NCBI GenBank assembly: GCA_950295325.1
Contig: OX485803.1
Span: 68,279,554-68,343,553, forward strand
Direction of reading: 5' to 3'
Length of the DNA stretch: 64,000 nt
From: Polytrichum commune
Taxonomy: Eukaryota; Streptophyta; Polytrichopsida; Polytrichales; Polytrichaceae
Of this stretch, positions 1-13,224 are shown piece after piece (the first letter of the stretch is position 1; the number at the start of each line of letters is the position of its first letter). The position numbers and the translations under genes are program-made. Under the pieces are notes generated by a model. The model saw only the letters and a program-made list of their open reading frames with translations. It ran no database searches and was not told where the DNA came from.

Positions 1-2680
1 TTTGTGGTATAATCTAGCCAACTATTGCATATGTAAGTTACCACTAGAATTTTCTCTAGGCCTTGATTTAGTTGTGAGATTGAGAAGGATAGAGTGCCAA
101 TGTTTGCATAGATACAAAAAACATCATGTTGCTTTTGTAAATGTTGATCATCATCTCAAGAGGTTGTAGAGTGTGTTGGTGAAGATGCAAGTATCAACAC
201 TATTTTAAGGCCTGGTATCATAAGTCATGCCCCACAAAGCTATTTATTTTGTCATTTGCCATAGCCAAATACATATTGTTATCAATGTTTTTGTTAATGG
301 ATTTTCGCACTCCTTCCTTGCTCCATTAACTAGTTCGCCGCTAGTCACGTCCAAGCCTTGCATAAACACCTCCCAAGCTAGTTCCTCATCCCTAGACATC
401 TCCTTTGACGCACAATCCCCTCCAACTTCCGTTTAAGGCTTGAAAACATGCCCTGGACACTACCTACCAGCTCACGTTTTTAGTCAGATCCGGCAACTTC
501 TGGAGATGGTTTTCACAAACCAAGTCCGGATCTGACCTCTCTAACCTTCTACCGACTTATGGTACATTTTTTAGGTCATTCTAACTACTTGCTCTGGACG
601 TCCTCCCATAAGCGTCACGTCCGTGCATACCCACATTTTCTACTTTCGAATGCATTCTTTGGTACTACATCACAAGTTCTCCGACGCACATTTTCGATAA
701 CACATTCAATCCCTTCGTCTTGTCAACACTAAGACTATGTTAGCTTCCAAGACAGGTAGAACACCAACAATGAATCTACTCTTCAAATCCCTCCTTCAAC
801 ACTTTATTGCTTGTTTTTCCAGGACTGTGGTTCTGTTCGGACTGCAATACACTTCCGGATTGCCACCCGTCCAGATCTAAAAACTCACAAACATACATAT
901 CTTCTCTAAGGGTCTAAGTCCTCTCCGCATATGTGTACTAAGAGAGCCAAAAGGCTCTAGGACCATCTTTATATACTTCAAAACAACTATCATTAGGTGG
1001 ATCAACTTGGTAGGTTGCCATCCTGTCAAAACACTGCAACTAGTTGTTCTGACGCTTTCCTGCCCTCTGTCCAGTTCATGACCAACTGGCACACTGGGGT
1101 CATAAAACACAATCAACTAATAAAAGACTCCCAATGCCATTTTAATAACTTTGGACCTACAAGTCATTTTCTGATTACCTAAGTTACTAACCCCAAACAC
1201 TTACTACTATTGAATAGACCATTCAGTAGTAAAATACTAAAAACCAACTAGTGGACGTTCTAACAATTTTGCATCAAGGGCAAATTTGACGTCAACTAGT
1301 AAACTAGCATTTTTTGCCTTTTTGACAATTTGTGACCAACTAGTCAATTTTTGACAACTTAAAACACAATGCTAAATTCTACCTTAACAGTTTTTACTTT
1401 AAATCGACTACTAATTTTTTGAGTTGAGTGATGTTTTCATGTGTGTTTATCAATTTTGAAGTTATATGTGGTGGTGGTTTTTTTTTTTTTTGTTACTTTT
1501 AAAAATTCTAAAGTGAATGCATTTCATAGCGCACATAACAACTATGATGTTGTGAAAATACCATCCACTCATTTTTGGGGACACTTTTTTTTTCCATTCC
1601 ATAGAGCTATTGACATACCCAACATGATGAACAGCTTCTTGGCCCCTTTCCATGTGTGCATTGTACTCCTCGCCTTGTTCTATCACAAACCTCCATGATG
1701 GCCCATTCTCATTTTATCACTTTTAGACTATCAATGAAATACCATACATCTCTGTAATGCAAAAAAAACACTTCAAAATATATCATGATAATATAATTGC
1801 ATGCTCGTGTAATGCAAGTATAATTACATTATAACTTAATATCGTATGGTGTTTTATTTGTAACTCGTGAACCAAGGGTGATATATGGTGTTTTTTGGTT
1901 TTTTTTTCCCCTTTAGTGCACATGGGTGAAATGGATGATTCCTTATGTTAGTTTTTTTAAAATAATATATACTAGATCTAATCATAACCCTAGGGTTGCA
2001 CTCAATGAAGAAATTCAAAATGATGTTGGTGGAAAATAATGCTAATTAGCTGGCTCCCCCCCCCCCCCCTTCACACACACACATACATTAATGTTTATTG
2101 TGATAATTTTTGGGTCATTATTTTGGGATTGCTCATTCCTTATAATTCTCTCATTTGACAAACAAATGACATAGGCTTTTAAAAAAAAATACAAATGTCG
2201 TATTTTTGGAACACGCTTAGGGAGGCGGGGGCCTTCTACAGTCCTAGTTGTATCTATCCCTCCTTCATCCAACACTATTCCTACCATCCCACATGGATTT
2301 AGCCCACATACATCTACCCTTTCTTCTTCCATTCCTATTTCCAACCCCTTATGAGGACTTACCCAATTTTCATATATTTCATGATCAACCTCCCTAATTG
2401 CATTTCGTTCTTTCTTCTACTTATGTATCTCCACCGTTCCTTTTTTCTTTCTTTCCATTTTTCCTCAACCTCTTCTTCTATCCCCCTTCGTCTCATAATT
2501 TATGAGTGCTTCATTGTTTATGATGCACTCATCACCCACCATTTTCCAAGCAACACATCTTCGGGACGTACATGGTGTACGGCCTTTTCCAAGCTTTGTA
2601 GATTTGCACCATATTATGAATGATCCTTTCTTCCCTCCTTTATTTAAGAAATCACAATAGTCTATATTTGGTTCACGGGG
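1..2680. other. AT-rich intergenic region, no supported gene
   Basis: I see no gene here. The open frames are short, lack recognisable motifs and overlap on both strands. Visible simple sequence includes a T-run near 1480-1491 and a C-run followed by CA repeats at about 2056-2092. The motif CAACTAGT recurs four times between 1037 and 1345, without regular spacing. Confidence 0.6.
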
Positions 2681-3058
2681 AGGTCACTCCATTGTCAAGT
2701 TGAGCACCACATGCGAACAAAAAAAAATTACATAAAGCATCGCCAAAATGGGTCAAAATTTTATCAAATTTTTTTATGAGTAGATATACACAGTATTTAC
2801 GACATAGTACAAAACGGTAACCAAATTTCATGAGTTTTTTTTTTTATTAAAAACATAACGTTTCTAACTAGAATGACGTAGAATTGAACTAAAAAAACGA
2901 AGATGACTAAAAATTTCAAAAATATATTCAAAAGATACTATCAATGGTTATGTATATGTAGAAAAAAATATCATAATTTTTAAAATTATCTATGACATGT
3001 AATATAGGGGTAGCAAACTTTGTTCGTATGTGGTGTTCAACTTGACAATGGAGTGACC
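2681..3058. mobile_element. MITE-like element with 40-base terminal inverted repeats
   Basis: The left end, 2681-2721, starts GGTCACTCCATTGTCAAG. It returns as its reverse complement at 3019-3058 with about three mismatches in 40 bases. The interior of about 300 bases is AT-rich and codes for nothing, which fits a non-autonomous DNA transposon. The right end runs directly into telomere-type repeats. I could not identify a clear target-site duplication, so the superfamily is open. Confidence 0.8.
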
Positions 3059-3094
3059 CTAAACCCTAAACCCTAAACCCCAAACCCTAAACCC
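3057..3094. repeat. Interstitial plant telomere-type repeats (CCCTAAA)n
   Basis: About five units of CCCTAAA, one carrying a C substitution, abut the right end of the inverted-repeat element. This is the plant telomere unit. The tract is too short and too internal to be a chromosome end. Confidence 0.9.
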
Positions 3095-4202
3095 GCTTCC
3101 AAGATCTTCCAAAATCTCCAAGCCTCCAAGGTGTTTAAAAACTCCAAGTTCATCCAAGATATTCAACATCTACAAACTCCGCTAAACCTCCAATTTTACA
3201 ACTCTAAACTTGGAATGATTCTTTTGGCTCTCAAACTCTTCAGTATTGGATGGTAAATATCATTTATTTTTTAGGGTCAAGGTTTAACAACCCATGGTGA
3301 CTAGGGTTTCAGATCCTCGTGCAGCTAAGGTTTGGCCACCACATAATAATCTAACATCTACTTACATTGTCTCATTATTTATTTGTCTTCAACATCTCAA
3401 TTTTTAACGTTCAATCGTAAAACACTCGTCTATTCGATTAATCATTCTACATAATCATAATGTAAGCCGAATTGTCAAAATTAATAATCAATCCCTCATA
3501 AACTATCAGAGTTTGCAAGTTAAAATCCCAAAAACCTCCTATGAGTTATTTTGTATAACTTATTAAAAAAATCACTAAAATGACGGAAAATAAAAGTATG
3601 TTCCAATTTCATGTTGAAGTCGGCCTACATCATGATAGCCTTAAGATAATGTCTATTTATCAAGCCTCAAAATTTCAACCTCATTGATCAACTTCAAGCC
3701 ATGTACACGAAATTGTGACCCGCAAAGATGATACCAAATGTGGGGTTGGTGTAGCTTTGTATGAGATAATGTGCACTTGCATCATGTGTTTCTAGTGACC
3801 AATTCATAAAGAAGGTGGGGTTGATACTTTTGATCGTCTGAGATTTTGTCACGTTCCTTCTTTATACAAGAATACACTTATGAATGCACATGACACACCA
3901 ATGTAAGATTTTTCAAACTCTTTAGATTACAAAAAGCTATACAATTTAATCACAGTATTGTGATTGCTATGAGCTCAAACCACCTGACCATAAGAGAAAC
4001 ATAAGATTTAGAACATAAGCTCAAACCCCAAGCTCTCTTTCATACCCCAAAGGCACTCCTAGTCTTATCCATCTTTATCCATAGTATCTATGAGATATTT
4101 GTAGAAATCTCATGCATTCTAAATTTAGAACATAGTTTTCTTATCTATATACATAGATTATTCCACCGTATGATCTTTCTTATCTTTTGGCTTAATCACA
4201 AT
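3095..4202. other. AT-rich intergenic region, nothing recognised
   Basis: No open frame of useful length and no clear repeat structure were seen in this stretch. Confidence 0.5.
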
Positions 4203-4530
4203 CCTCTAACTGGAACTATCTAATTCCCATTCGATGTATTCATCCATTCTTCTAGTTGGAACTATCTAATTCCAACTAGATTCATTCATCCATTCTTTTG
4301 GTTGGAACTGTCTAATTCCAATTAGATTCATTCATCCGGTCTTTTGGTTGGAACTGTCTAATTCCAACTAGATCATTCATTCATTCTTCTAGTTGGAGAA
4401 GTTTAATTCCAACTAAATTGATTCATTGAGAGTTGCCTAGCTCCAATGAATAACATCTACCCGCTGGGAGTTGTCTAACTCCAATTCATATTTTCTAACT
4501 GGAGTTATCTGACTTCAATCACCATCTACT
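4203..4530. repeat. Tandem repeat of about 55-60 bases with an internal dyad
   Basis: Four to five diverged copies of a unit containing TTGGAACT, then TCTAATTCCAACTAG, then TTCATTCATCCATTC. Each unit pairs with itself through TTGGAA and TTCCAA. The last copies decay towards 4530. There is no coding potential. Confidence 0.75.
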
Positions 4531-4916
4531 CACATGCTAAGTACAACAAAACATGATTAATCCTTCTTTCTTGCATAATCCAACATCAAATCTTTTAATA
4601 TGGGTATATCACATGTCGGGTCAGATCTTTGTAATGTTATTATTCAGTTCATGCATTATGTGATTTTGTTAGCATAAATAAAACACATAGCCTGTCCTGA
4701 GTACTACTATGGTGGTGTTGTGATGCTATTTAAGGTTAAAAAATTCACAATTTGATTCTTATACATGTAATTCTTGCAACAATGAATGATATATATATAT
4801 AAAACACCATATTGATTGCTATCCTTACTTCTTGACCAACAACCAATTATTCATTGATATGATTTGGTTATTCCTTGTGTTTTTACATTGAAATAGCTTG
4901 TTTTATCTCTTAAGCA

Positions 4917-4948
<32 letters not shown>

Positions 4949-5534
4949 TCCATTTATGGTTCATTATCTAGAGTTTTGTTTTTGAACCGGTAATTTAGCA
5001 AAGCAAACCGGTTGATCCGTAACTACAATCAATATTGTATTCGTGTCACCAATTCTATTTGTCTTGCTCAATACTAATTCTAAATTGCATGTGTAGTGTC
5101 ACCAACATTAAATGCAGACCTAACATTATTTGTCATTCCTTTTATAAAAAAGATTTGGGCATTATAGAACGACAATTTTGTAAGTACAGTTGCTTACCAA
5201 GTATTTTTCATCCAAATTTCTATTATCCAGGACTGTATTTCATTACAGTAGTGTCAGGATGCATAATATACGAATCTTTGTTCGATAATTGACATATGGA
5301 AGAACTAAAAGTAAGTTTAGAGACAGTATTCGTAAACTTCATCCTAAGAAGTGTCACTAGAAGAGTTACCACATGACACTAAATACAATATTTAGTGTAG
5401 TAGCCGGTTCTCCCCGTTAATTGCTCAGGAGGATGAAATGCTAACCTTAATGGATGTCATCCATAAATGAACTCCACAACCTTGCCAAAACAATGTCTTG
5501 ACAATGGAGTTGAGATACCCTTAGCCAATTCAGG
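4531..5534. other. Intergenic region with a (GTT)n microsatellite
   Basis: A ten-unit GTT microsatellite lies at 4918-4947 and a short AT repeat at about 4790-4801. The 85-residue open frame at 5035-5292 shows no motif or supporting splice context and I do not call it a gene. Confidence 0.5.
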
Positions 5535-5542
5535 GTCAAACA

Positions 5543-5558
5543 GGGTTTAGGGTTTAGG
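5543..5558 (+). promoter_or_regulatory. Telo-box upstream of the SEN54-like gene
   Basis: Two linked copies of GGTTTAGG. Telo-boxes of this kind are known in plants in the promoters and leaders of translation- and RNA-processing-related genes. The position, about 670 bases before the first recognised SEN54 exon, suits a promoter or first leader. The assignment is inference. Confidence 0.45.
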
Positions 5559-6044
5559 ATTCGTAGCATTCTATCAAAACGAAACGACGAGCATCAAACC
5601 TTGTTCCTGTCCCAAATCAATAACTTTCGAGAGAGAATGATGCGATTTGATTTCCGAACTCCAAACTAATAAGAACACAATTTTCTCCGGAGGCTTTTTA
5701 TTTGAACCAGCCACTTCCGGCAATTTGTCGCCCCAGGTACCAAATTTCGTCCAGGAGTGAGTCTTTATTGCTTGAGAGCTTCATTTGGTGGCAGCAGGGG
5801 GATGTCGATTTGTAGTGCATCTGCTTGACTCTAATCATGCGAGTGTTCCACATTGAAGAATGTTTGTGAGTAGAAAGAATTTTAGCATACGGTAGATGAT
5901 ACATTAGAGAGTTATCGTCTAACCCATCAACATGACTTTTGGTAGGGAGTTGGCTGTTTTGCACACAACGCCTTTCATGCTCGGGAACTTTTCGGTGCAT
6001 TCTTGGAGGTAGTGAGGAGGTTCAATTGAGGAACACGCTATATC

Positions 6045-6167
6045 AAGTCTAAAATGAGTTCGGCTCTCAATGAACCACGCGAAATAGGTTGCACTTCACT
6101 CAAATTCAAACACTACCCCCGGGCATGCATCACAAGCGGAAAGGAACGATCGATATTGTATGCAAAT
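6045..6167 (+). repeat. Dispersed repeat fragment, copy 1
   Basis: This stretch aligns in the same orientation, with gaps, to 11700-11840 inside the CPN20 intron. Shared blocks include the CACTACC core, GCATGCA, TCACAAG and GTATGCAAA. It ends about 50 bases before the first recognised SEN54 exon. Confidence 0.6.
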
Positions 6168-6213
6168 CTTCCAATGGATCAATTTTGACGTTGTGATCTT
6201 GTTTACCCTTCAG

Positions 6214-7423
6214 GATATGGAGAAGTCAGTTGCAGTGTGGCAGCCAGAAAGTGGTTTGGCAAAGGTTGTACAAGCACATGGAGAATACTGGGACTCTATG
6301 GCCATTGTCCGGGACGAGACTCTCTACTGCCATGTTGAAGAAGCTGTGTAGGTTTTTGCATCTTGAAATTGCTCTCAGGAGATTACTTTTGGTTAGGTAA
6401 TCAGAATTTGATATCTCAATTTGAAATTGGTCACTTTAAACTCGTGCAAACTTTGAGAGATTGAGGATTGGTGAAGCTCTCAATAATTTTGAGCTTTTGA
6501 TAAAAGCTAGTTGAATCGAAGCATCAATCTCCCGAAAATTGCAAGATTGGGCTCTAGTGTATTGGGGGCGATAAGATAACCGATCAAGAGTCCTAAGTGT
6601 TGTGTTGTGTGTGTGAAGAATATTGATGTTGCTGAGAGACCTTCATACAAGTGCTTTAACGGCTGAATCCAATCACCTGCCATGTTTTTATTTGGTGTGG
6701 AACAGATATATGGTGGAACAAGGGACTCTGGAATTACGAACTGGTGACAGGGGAATGAGTCAGGAGGAAGCTTATTGCTTACTTGCCACACCTGCTTATG
6801 GAAGCTCATGGAATGCTTACCAGGTGTTTGGCCAACTAAAGAAATTTGGTTACATTGTTGGACGCCATGGAGTGCCATGGACATTGCAAGAAGACATTGG
6901 GAAAGATGAATCCAAAGCTTCTTTAATGCGTGAAAAGCTGGAGCTGACATTTGATGTCCATAAACCCAGCGGCCAATTCCAAAAGGCTAAACCTGGTGAA
7001 CCAGCATTTAGCATATGTTTCGCCTGGTAAGAATATAAATCTATGGCTATGAAACTTAAAATCCCAAGTTCTGTTTCTGTTTTATTTTCTGAGTGTTCAA
7101 TCAGTTTCAATCACCTCACTGTGCACCTATTTCTGATATGTCAATGTCTTCTAACACACTCATTTATGTATCAATGTATGATCACTCTCAACCATGGTTC
7201 AGTATCATGAGTTTTTTTCTTGTGGGGTATGTTTCTGGTGGTTGAGGGATTGTGATTATAATGTTGGAGTTATGACATTTGTAGGGATTCTCCACCCAAT
7301 CGCTTGGATGCATTGGCTTTACAACATGCAAACGGGGGTGTGCCTGTGAAATTTGCATCGGCTGAGAGCGGACACGTATCGTATTTTTCATTTGAAACAG
7401 TGACGCTGCCAATACTGATGTAG
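6214..7423 (+). CDS. SEN54: tRNA-splicing endonuclease subunit Sen54-like (5' end not found)
   Basis: Sen54 is a structural subunit of the nuclear enzyme that cuts introns out of pre-tRNA. I join 6214-6347, 6706-7026 and 7285-7423; phases agree at both introns. The product is about 196 residues. It begins in the conserved block with GLAKVVQAHG and LYCHVEEAVY, then the Sen54 N-terminal domain signature YGSSWNAYQVF and FGYIVGRHGVPW, then a long insert, and ends VSYFSFETVTLPILM, as Sen54 proteins end in a short beta-strand before the stop. Plant homologues have a further N-terminal stretch, which I could not locate between 5560 and 6213. An ATG at 6217 could start a short form. An acceptor-like site at 7843 suggests a spliced 3' leader or an unrelated exon. 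Confidence 0.85.
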
Positions 7424-8609
7424 AGTTGGCAGCATGTGGAGGCAGTTTGTGATTTTGCACGAGCAGCTGAACAATTATTCTTGAACGTGACAAAGGACTT
7501 CAGGTTCCTTGTTGCATACATGTTGATCTGAAGCACTAAAACTATCGCAAGGCAAACTAAGTGTTCAAGTTAGGGTAAGTATACATCTTATCATCTCCAG
7601 TCTGGATAAATACCAATGTTGGGCAGGTATTTAATTCTGTTAATGACCTCCACTTTTGGATCTAAAGAAATAATTAAATTGAAGATTCTTTGGTTTGGGG
7701 TTTTGAAAACTTTCAAAAGAGAAGAACCTTCTGTCCTGGTTCTTTTTGTATAAAAACAAAGTAGAGAAGTTTGTATGATAGCAGCATCAGACCTGAGGTT
7801 TTTCTGTTATTTTACTGGATTTTGATTTTCTTATAATTGTAGGTATGAATCAAATCCGGTTATTTGGCATTCTAAGAACCGTGGGTATGAATTTGAAGAA
7901 ATGCCCTGATAACCACCGGGAAATTGGCACCAATTTTTATTACCCGCCCAATATTGGTAAATACCAGAGCCACCTACAAAGATGCACCCTGCTCTTTCAA
8001 TATATGTCAGATTTTGGTGTATGCACAATGCAATTCTGGTAGTTGCAACAGCAGTCATATCATTAAGTCTGATGTTATTTGTTTATCATGTGCTTGACCA
8101 GGTTCACATTTGGGGAGCATTCAGAAGGCAGATTTTATTTCTATAACCTATGAGTCCATTCTAAGATCCTTATTGACACAAATTCATGTCAATTGACAGG
8201 AACATATTCTAAGTTGCACAATTGAAGTGTTATGTTGCCTGCAACTGTTATCAAACAACAACATGCACCAGACTGGTGTTACAAAATCCGCACTCCTGCC
8301 TGTTGGCAAGGGGCCACCATAATGCTACAAGACTGAGGGCTTACTACAAATTCACTTCTGTTCACATTAGGAAGTTATTGAACCTTGGGGGCTGAAGAAA
8401 TGTATATCAATGGTTAATTTAGAACTCCACATAGTACAAGTCCTTCTGCCGTGTGATTCAGGAAGGTTTTGCATTAGCTACTTGTGTTGCTGATGTACTT
8501 CATTTGGGGTCTAGGGTTTAGGCATTTTCAGTGCAGGATAGTAGGTTTGGCATGGGAATCCATGGATCCTAGCCAATGTGGTAACAATATGTGGCAATTT
8601 AAGAAGCAA
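7424..8609. other. Region downstream of the SEN54-like gene
   Basis: Probably 3' untranslated sequence in its first part. A donor-like GTAAGT at about 7572 and an acceptor-like TTGTAG at 7843 could bound a 3' UTR intron. The short frame after 7843 contains NRGYEFEEMP; I do not recognise it. Confidence 0.4.
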
Positions 8610-8960
8610 ATATATTGTGCTCAAGGTATGTGGGTGTTATTTGGTCTATTTTTTATGTTCTCCAACTTCTACCAATTAGATTTACACAACAAAACTTGCA
8701 TTGCATTAGCAAAGCTGTGATGAAACATCTGCAAAAACCAGATTGAAAATTGGACATCCCGCGATTTAGCTATGGTTATCGGAAGTGCATGTTTGTTGAT
8801 TTCTTAATTGTGTTCATTATTGAGTGTAGAGTAGTTATTCATATTGAAACGTAGTCCCATGTTTATTAAACATGTGCCTTGTGGTGTTTGCTCTTTGATC
8901 CTTGTTGAACTGCATACCAATCAAATGTAGGAGTCTGATTAAGAAATGAGCCACTTAAAA
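8610..8960 (+). repeat. Dispersed repeat family R1, longest copy
   Basis: Contains the blocks ATGTTCTCCAACTTCTACC, CATCTGCAAAAACC, AATTGTGTTCATTATTGAG and TTTGCTCTTTGATCC. The same ordered blocks return at 12700-12900, 13225-13440 plus 14020-14150, 26290-26415 and, inverted, 19130-19290. The copies are strongly diverged and non-coding, so this is an old mobile or duplicated sequence of unknown class. Confidence 0.65.
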
Positions 8961-11128
8961 CTCATCTACCTTGGTGTACATTCCATGACTCCACGAGTGA
9001 TTGGTGTTTGAGATCCTTCTTGTAAATACATTAACTTGTTTAGGATTCATTATTTGAATAGTCAAATGTTTTGTAAGTGATTTTGACCAGTGAAAATACA
9101 AATAGTGATTATATTTTACTTGTCAAATGATGAATCATCTTGTGACTATGATTTTCATATATATACAATCAAAATTTATTTAAACTGTATGTAGAAGATA
9201 ACCATAAGGTGTTGTCTGCTTCAACACAACAGAATAATTTTGGGGAGCATTTTGCCACATGTTGCATCACATTGGTCAAAGACCATGCTCAGTCCAATGT
9301 GGAAATTAGCTTTCGGCACTCAAAAGTGTTGAACCAGACATTACTCTACAGTTGTCATATGTAAAAACTTGAATTTGAAACACCTGAAAATCAAGGTTTG
9401 TCTTCTCCAAAAGAGGTAGTCAACAGGAATCCTAGAATGCTCACAAACACATTATTAAACTGGTAAAGCTACTGTGATGGATTTATTACAAAGTGGATTT
9501 GAGGCAGTGGTTGCCATAGGGAATGTACTAACATTTCTCAAAATTCTTGCAACCAAGCATAGGCAAATGGGTGGGTTAAATGAGTGGATCCCCAAAAGAT
9601 AACCTACTACACCTAAATCTGGAGAGTATATGGTTCGTTTTACTATTGATCAAACCATTTTAGGCATAATACACATAATGTGTTTGAAAGAAAAAGTATG
9701 GTAGTTGGATTCTAGACAATCCACAGCCTTGTGCTCTTGGCTTGTTGACAACTCAGGCACAGCAAACAAATACACGGTTGATTTTGATTTCGACAATTGG
9801 TGACTTAGAGAACCTATATAACACATTTTTCACATTTGATTTGGACAATTGATAATAAAAATAAAAATAAAACTCAAGTTTCTCTTGTTGCACAACAGCG
9901 TCAAGATCTTGAAAGCACGTGCATATGACATTAAACATTTCATTGCTGCCACAATGGCATTCAATTTGAAATTTATGTGCACTCCAAAAATTTATGTGCA
10001 CTATCTACCACATTCACATACAAATTCACAAATAACATGGCCATGTTCAACACTGCTTTCACTATATTACAATTCCCACGTGTAAAAGGCACCACTTTGT
10101 CAGACAACACAGGTCTCCGAAAAATCACCTGCCAGATGCGTCAATCCAAATTCCACTAAGACATCTTTTCTAGGAATGTGTTTGTACTCTGCCAACCGTC
10201 AACTATCCCCAATTGTCAAACACAAAATGATCTACTTACTGAAAGACGTCAGCAATACAGAAATTCAGCTCGCCGCACTTCCAGAAATTCCTACCTTTGT
10301 GCATTTTCATATCTCCAGAACTTGTATTCACATGTGAAGCATAAGTTTCCAGAGCCATGTAGTAGAGGCATTAACCAATAAGCAGGAACTGACAGGGAAC
10401 AGAATCTATATGAAAAAGCCCGCATCAAAGAGATGAACAAATGCATAGCAACAAGGTGTAGCCTGAAGCTGGAAGGAGGTACTACTGAATATTACCAACA
10501 GCGTGACCAGTAGAAATGGGTTTGATTTAACCTACCGACACTGAAAAGACTCCAAAAGCCAAATCAATATCCAAAGACTGAAGCTCCAATCTGAACATAA
10601 TCTGCATAATAGACACCTACATTGTGTGGACAACATCGCTATGCAGCTTCATCGCTCAACTTTTCACCTCACTCAAACTGGACACAGTCGTTTCCTCCCT
10701 TCAGCATTAACATCCAGGAGACACTGAAACTCTACCTTGTCAGAAAGTGTGCATTAAGAGAATCAGTCTTCGAATAGCCAACTTTGAATGGACCTTCTGT
10801 AATGACATCACAAAAACCTCCACCAGCCAAGATTCTAATCTGAACCAGACCACTTGGCGATGGCAATGGTTGATTGAATGTAGCTTTACTGGCAAATCCC
10901 CTGTTCAAACAACAAAGCTCTACTGAAAGGGCTTATGATTTTGCCATGCTGTACGTTGCACGTATCATCTCTTGACTAACAGGTGCTCATTGAAGTAAGA
11001 CAATCTTGCTCAGCACACAACTAAAGCCGGAGTGCCCACATTCTCGCCACTACCTAAATCTATTGTGCCTGGAGAGGGGAGAGAAGTTGCATTGCGATTG
11101 GAGACGAGCCTAAAACTGGGGGCGAAAT
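8961..11128. other. Intergenic region, no supported gene
   Basis: Open frames between 9753 and 10381 are short and overlap on both strands. I see no motif. The part just before 11129 is presumably the 3' untranslated end of CPN20. Confidence 0.5.
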
Positions 11129-12234
11129 TTATGAGAGAATGGCCAGAATATCAGCAGCTCTCATCACCACATACTGTGTACCGTCCTTGCTTTTGAAGTC
11201 GTTTCCGGCGTACTTCGAGTATAGCACAGTATTATCCTTAGAAACTTCCAAAGCCTTCCTTTCACCGTCTTCACCCAAAGCTCCCGGTCCTACAGCAATC
11301 ACTGTACCAATGACAGGCTTCTCCTTGGCGCTATCAGTTAGCAGAACTCCACCGGCTGTCTTGGATTCAGCCTCTGTAACTTGGATAAGAACCCTGTCAT
11401 TTGCTGGTTGCAAATCCTTAACGTCATCGGTAGAGAGGAGGCCTACTACATCATCCTCCTTCAGCAGCAAGTGAGACTCGCCATTGAAGTCAACCTCTGT
11501 GCCTGCATACTTGGAGTACACAATCTGCGCCCCCTTTGACACTGATGGCTCAATCTTCTTATCTCCGATGGTCCTTCCCTCGCCTACTGCCACCACTTCA
11601 CCACCTGCACATAACCCAAAATATAAATTCCTCACTCTATCACTGAAATATGCATTTTACCTAAAATCCAGACACATTGGTTCGCTGAGGGTCAAAATCA
11701 TTCTGGCATGCCAAGAGATGCTATAATGAATTTGGCCCCCCAACGAACCTCAATAGGTGTCTCTTCATTCAATTCAAGCACTACCTCCAAGCATGCACCA
11801 TCACAAGTGGGAAGACATTAATTATAACGTATGCAAAACAACTAATACAAAAATCATAGGGGACCAACTCCCGACGAAAAGTCCCATTGCATTCAATAGT
11901 TAACTTCACGGAAACAGAAGACTAACTGTAACTAACCTTGTGGCTTGGTTTGTGCAGTGCTTGGTAACAAAATGCCTCCCATGCTCTTCTCCTCCATAAC
12001 TTGCACCTTAACCAGAATGCGGTCACCGAGAGGCTTCAATGTCGTGAACTTCGGTGCCACAGCGGTGGCCGCCCTGACGGAAACAAGAGATCGACGGAAA
12101 TTCACAGCGCCAGCAACCTGGCCAGGGTTGAGGCTGACGCGCCCTCCGGAGGCTCTGAGGCCCTGGAACGACGCCATTTTGCACTGTCCGGCGACGGCCG
12201 TGCCCAGCTGCCCCACGGTTGCCATGGCCGCCAT
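11129..12234 (-). CDS. CPN20: 20 kDa chaperonin, chloroplast (CPN20/CPN21 co-chaperonin)
   Basis: Chloroplast co-chaperonin that caps the Cpn60 ring and helps fold stromal proteins such as Rubisco. Two exons, 12234-11937 and 11604-11129, phases match, 257 residues, the usual length. The first 55 or so residues form a Ser/Ala/Arg-rich transit peptide starting [11 protein letters not shown]. Two GroES domains follow in tandem: the first with [12 protein letters not shown] and GGILLPS, the second with [10 protein letters not shown] and GGVLLTD. Each ends in the typical YSKYAG strand. The tandem arrangement is diagnostic for the plastid 20-kDa form. The start is the first ATG after a C/T-rich leader. 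The single intron holds a dispersed repeat. It is divergently placed to the shikimate-kinase-like gene, whose N-terminus resembles its own. Confidence 0.97.
11700..11840 (+). repeat. Dispersed repeat fragment, copy 2, in the CPN20 intron
   Basis: Aligns with 6045-6167. Both contain the CACTACC core, the GCATGCA block, TCACAAG and GTATGCAAA. It occupies most of the 332-base intron of CPN20. Confidence 0.6.
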
Positions 12235-13224
12235 GTCTGCGACGAGGATCTGCGAGGATGGATTGCACGAGAATGCAAGAATCCAAGAGAATGCGGAGGG
12301 AGAATTGTTGCTAGGGTTCGGATGGAGATATGGAAGAAGAGAGGGTTTAGGTTTTAGGAATTGCTCTTGTCGAGAGGATTGCTCTGGAATGCTCCAGAAG
12401 CTGGTATGCAAGGCGAGAGGGTTTTGTGGATATGGTTGTATGGGGCATGACCCATCCCATGCCCATACCCGCCATGACCATGACCATGACCATCATGCCC
12501 CATTCAGGTAGGAGGATTGGTGCAAGGTGGATATGGGTCTTAAATGGTTACTTTTGTCTGACTAGCCGGCTTCTTCTAGGATATAAAACATGCGATTAGC
12601 ACAAGATGGTTAGAAAATCCAAATTAAGGTTGTAGTCGCTTTCTTTGTAATTTTTGGAGCTCATATGAATATCTTATTTATATCAAAGTGAAGATTCTCA
12701 CGCTCATCAAGTGGTCGTCGTACATGTTCCTCATATTATGTTGCTTATTGAACCTAAAATGGTTATCATATTTTGGAGCATGTATTTTAATCTCCTTCAA
12801 ACACATGTCTTTCTGGTAATTGTTTTTGGAGCCTTGTCTAACCACATGCCACTCACATATAAGTGTCCAATTAAGATAAGTAAATGTACTAGGCATGTTT
12901 ACATGAGGGGATGAAACTTTTAGATACAAGCATGTGAGAATGCACGCAACTCTACAAAGATGTTAATGACGACTTCTTGGGATGAAAATCTCTTCATGTG
13001 GGAATAGCCATTGAAATTCGAAAATCTCCAAGGCTTGGGAACCGGTTCATCGCACTGGCAGTGTGAACTTTCACTTTGGGAAAGTGGTTAAAGACTCTTT
13101 AGCAAATATGGGGAGGTTTAGCTAGGTCGAGTGGAGGAGGGGCTCAAGGTTTTCACTAAGGTTTTTTTGAGTAAACTTGACTAGGTTAGTGCTATTAAAT
13201 CAAGTTTTGAAATTCAAGAACATG

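Noticed and set aside
3057-3094. Possible chromosome end from CCCTAAA repeats
   Set aside because: Only about five units, internal, with unique sequence on both sides.
5698-6000. 100-residue minus-strand open frame upstream of SEN54
   Set aside because: No motif, no splice context and antisense to the expected SEN54 leader.
11139-12511. Several plus-strand open frames of 80-188 residues
   Set aside because: They are antisense to the CPN20 exons and have no recognisable motif.
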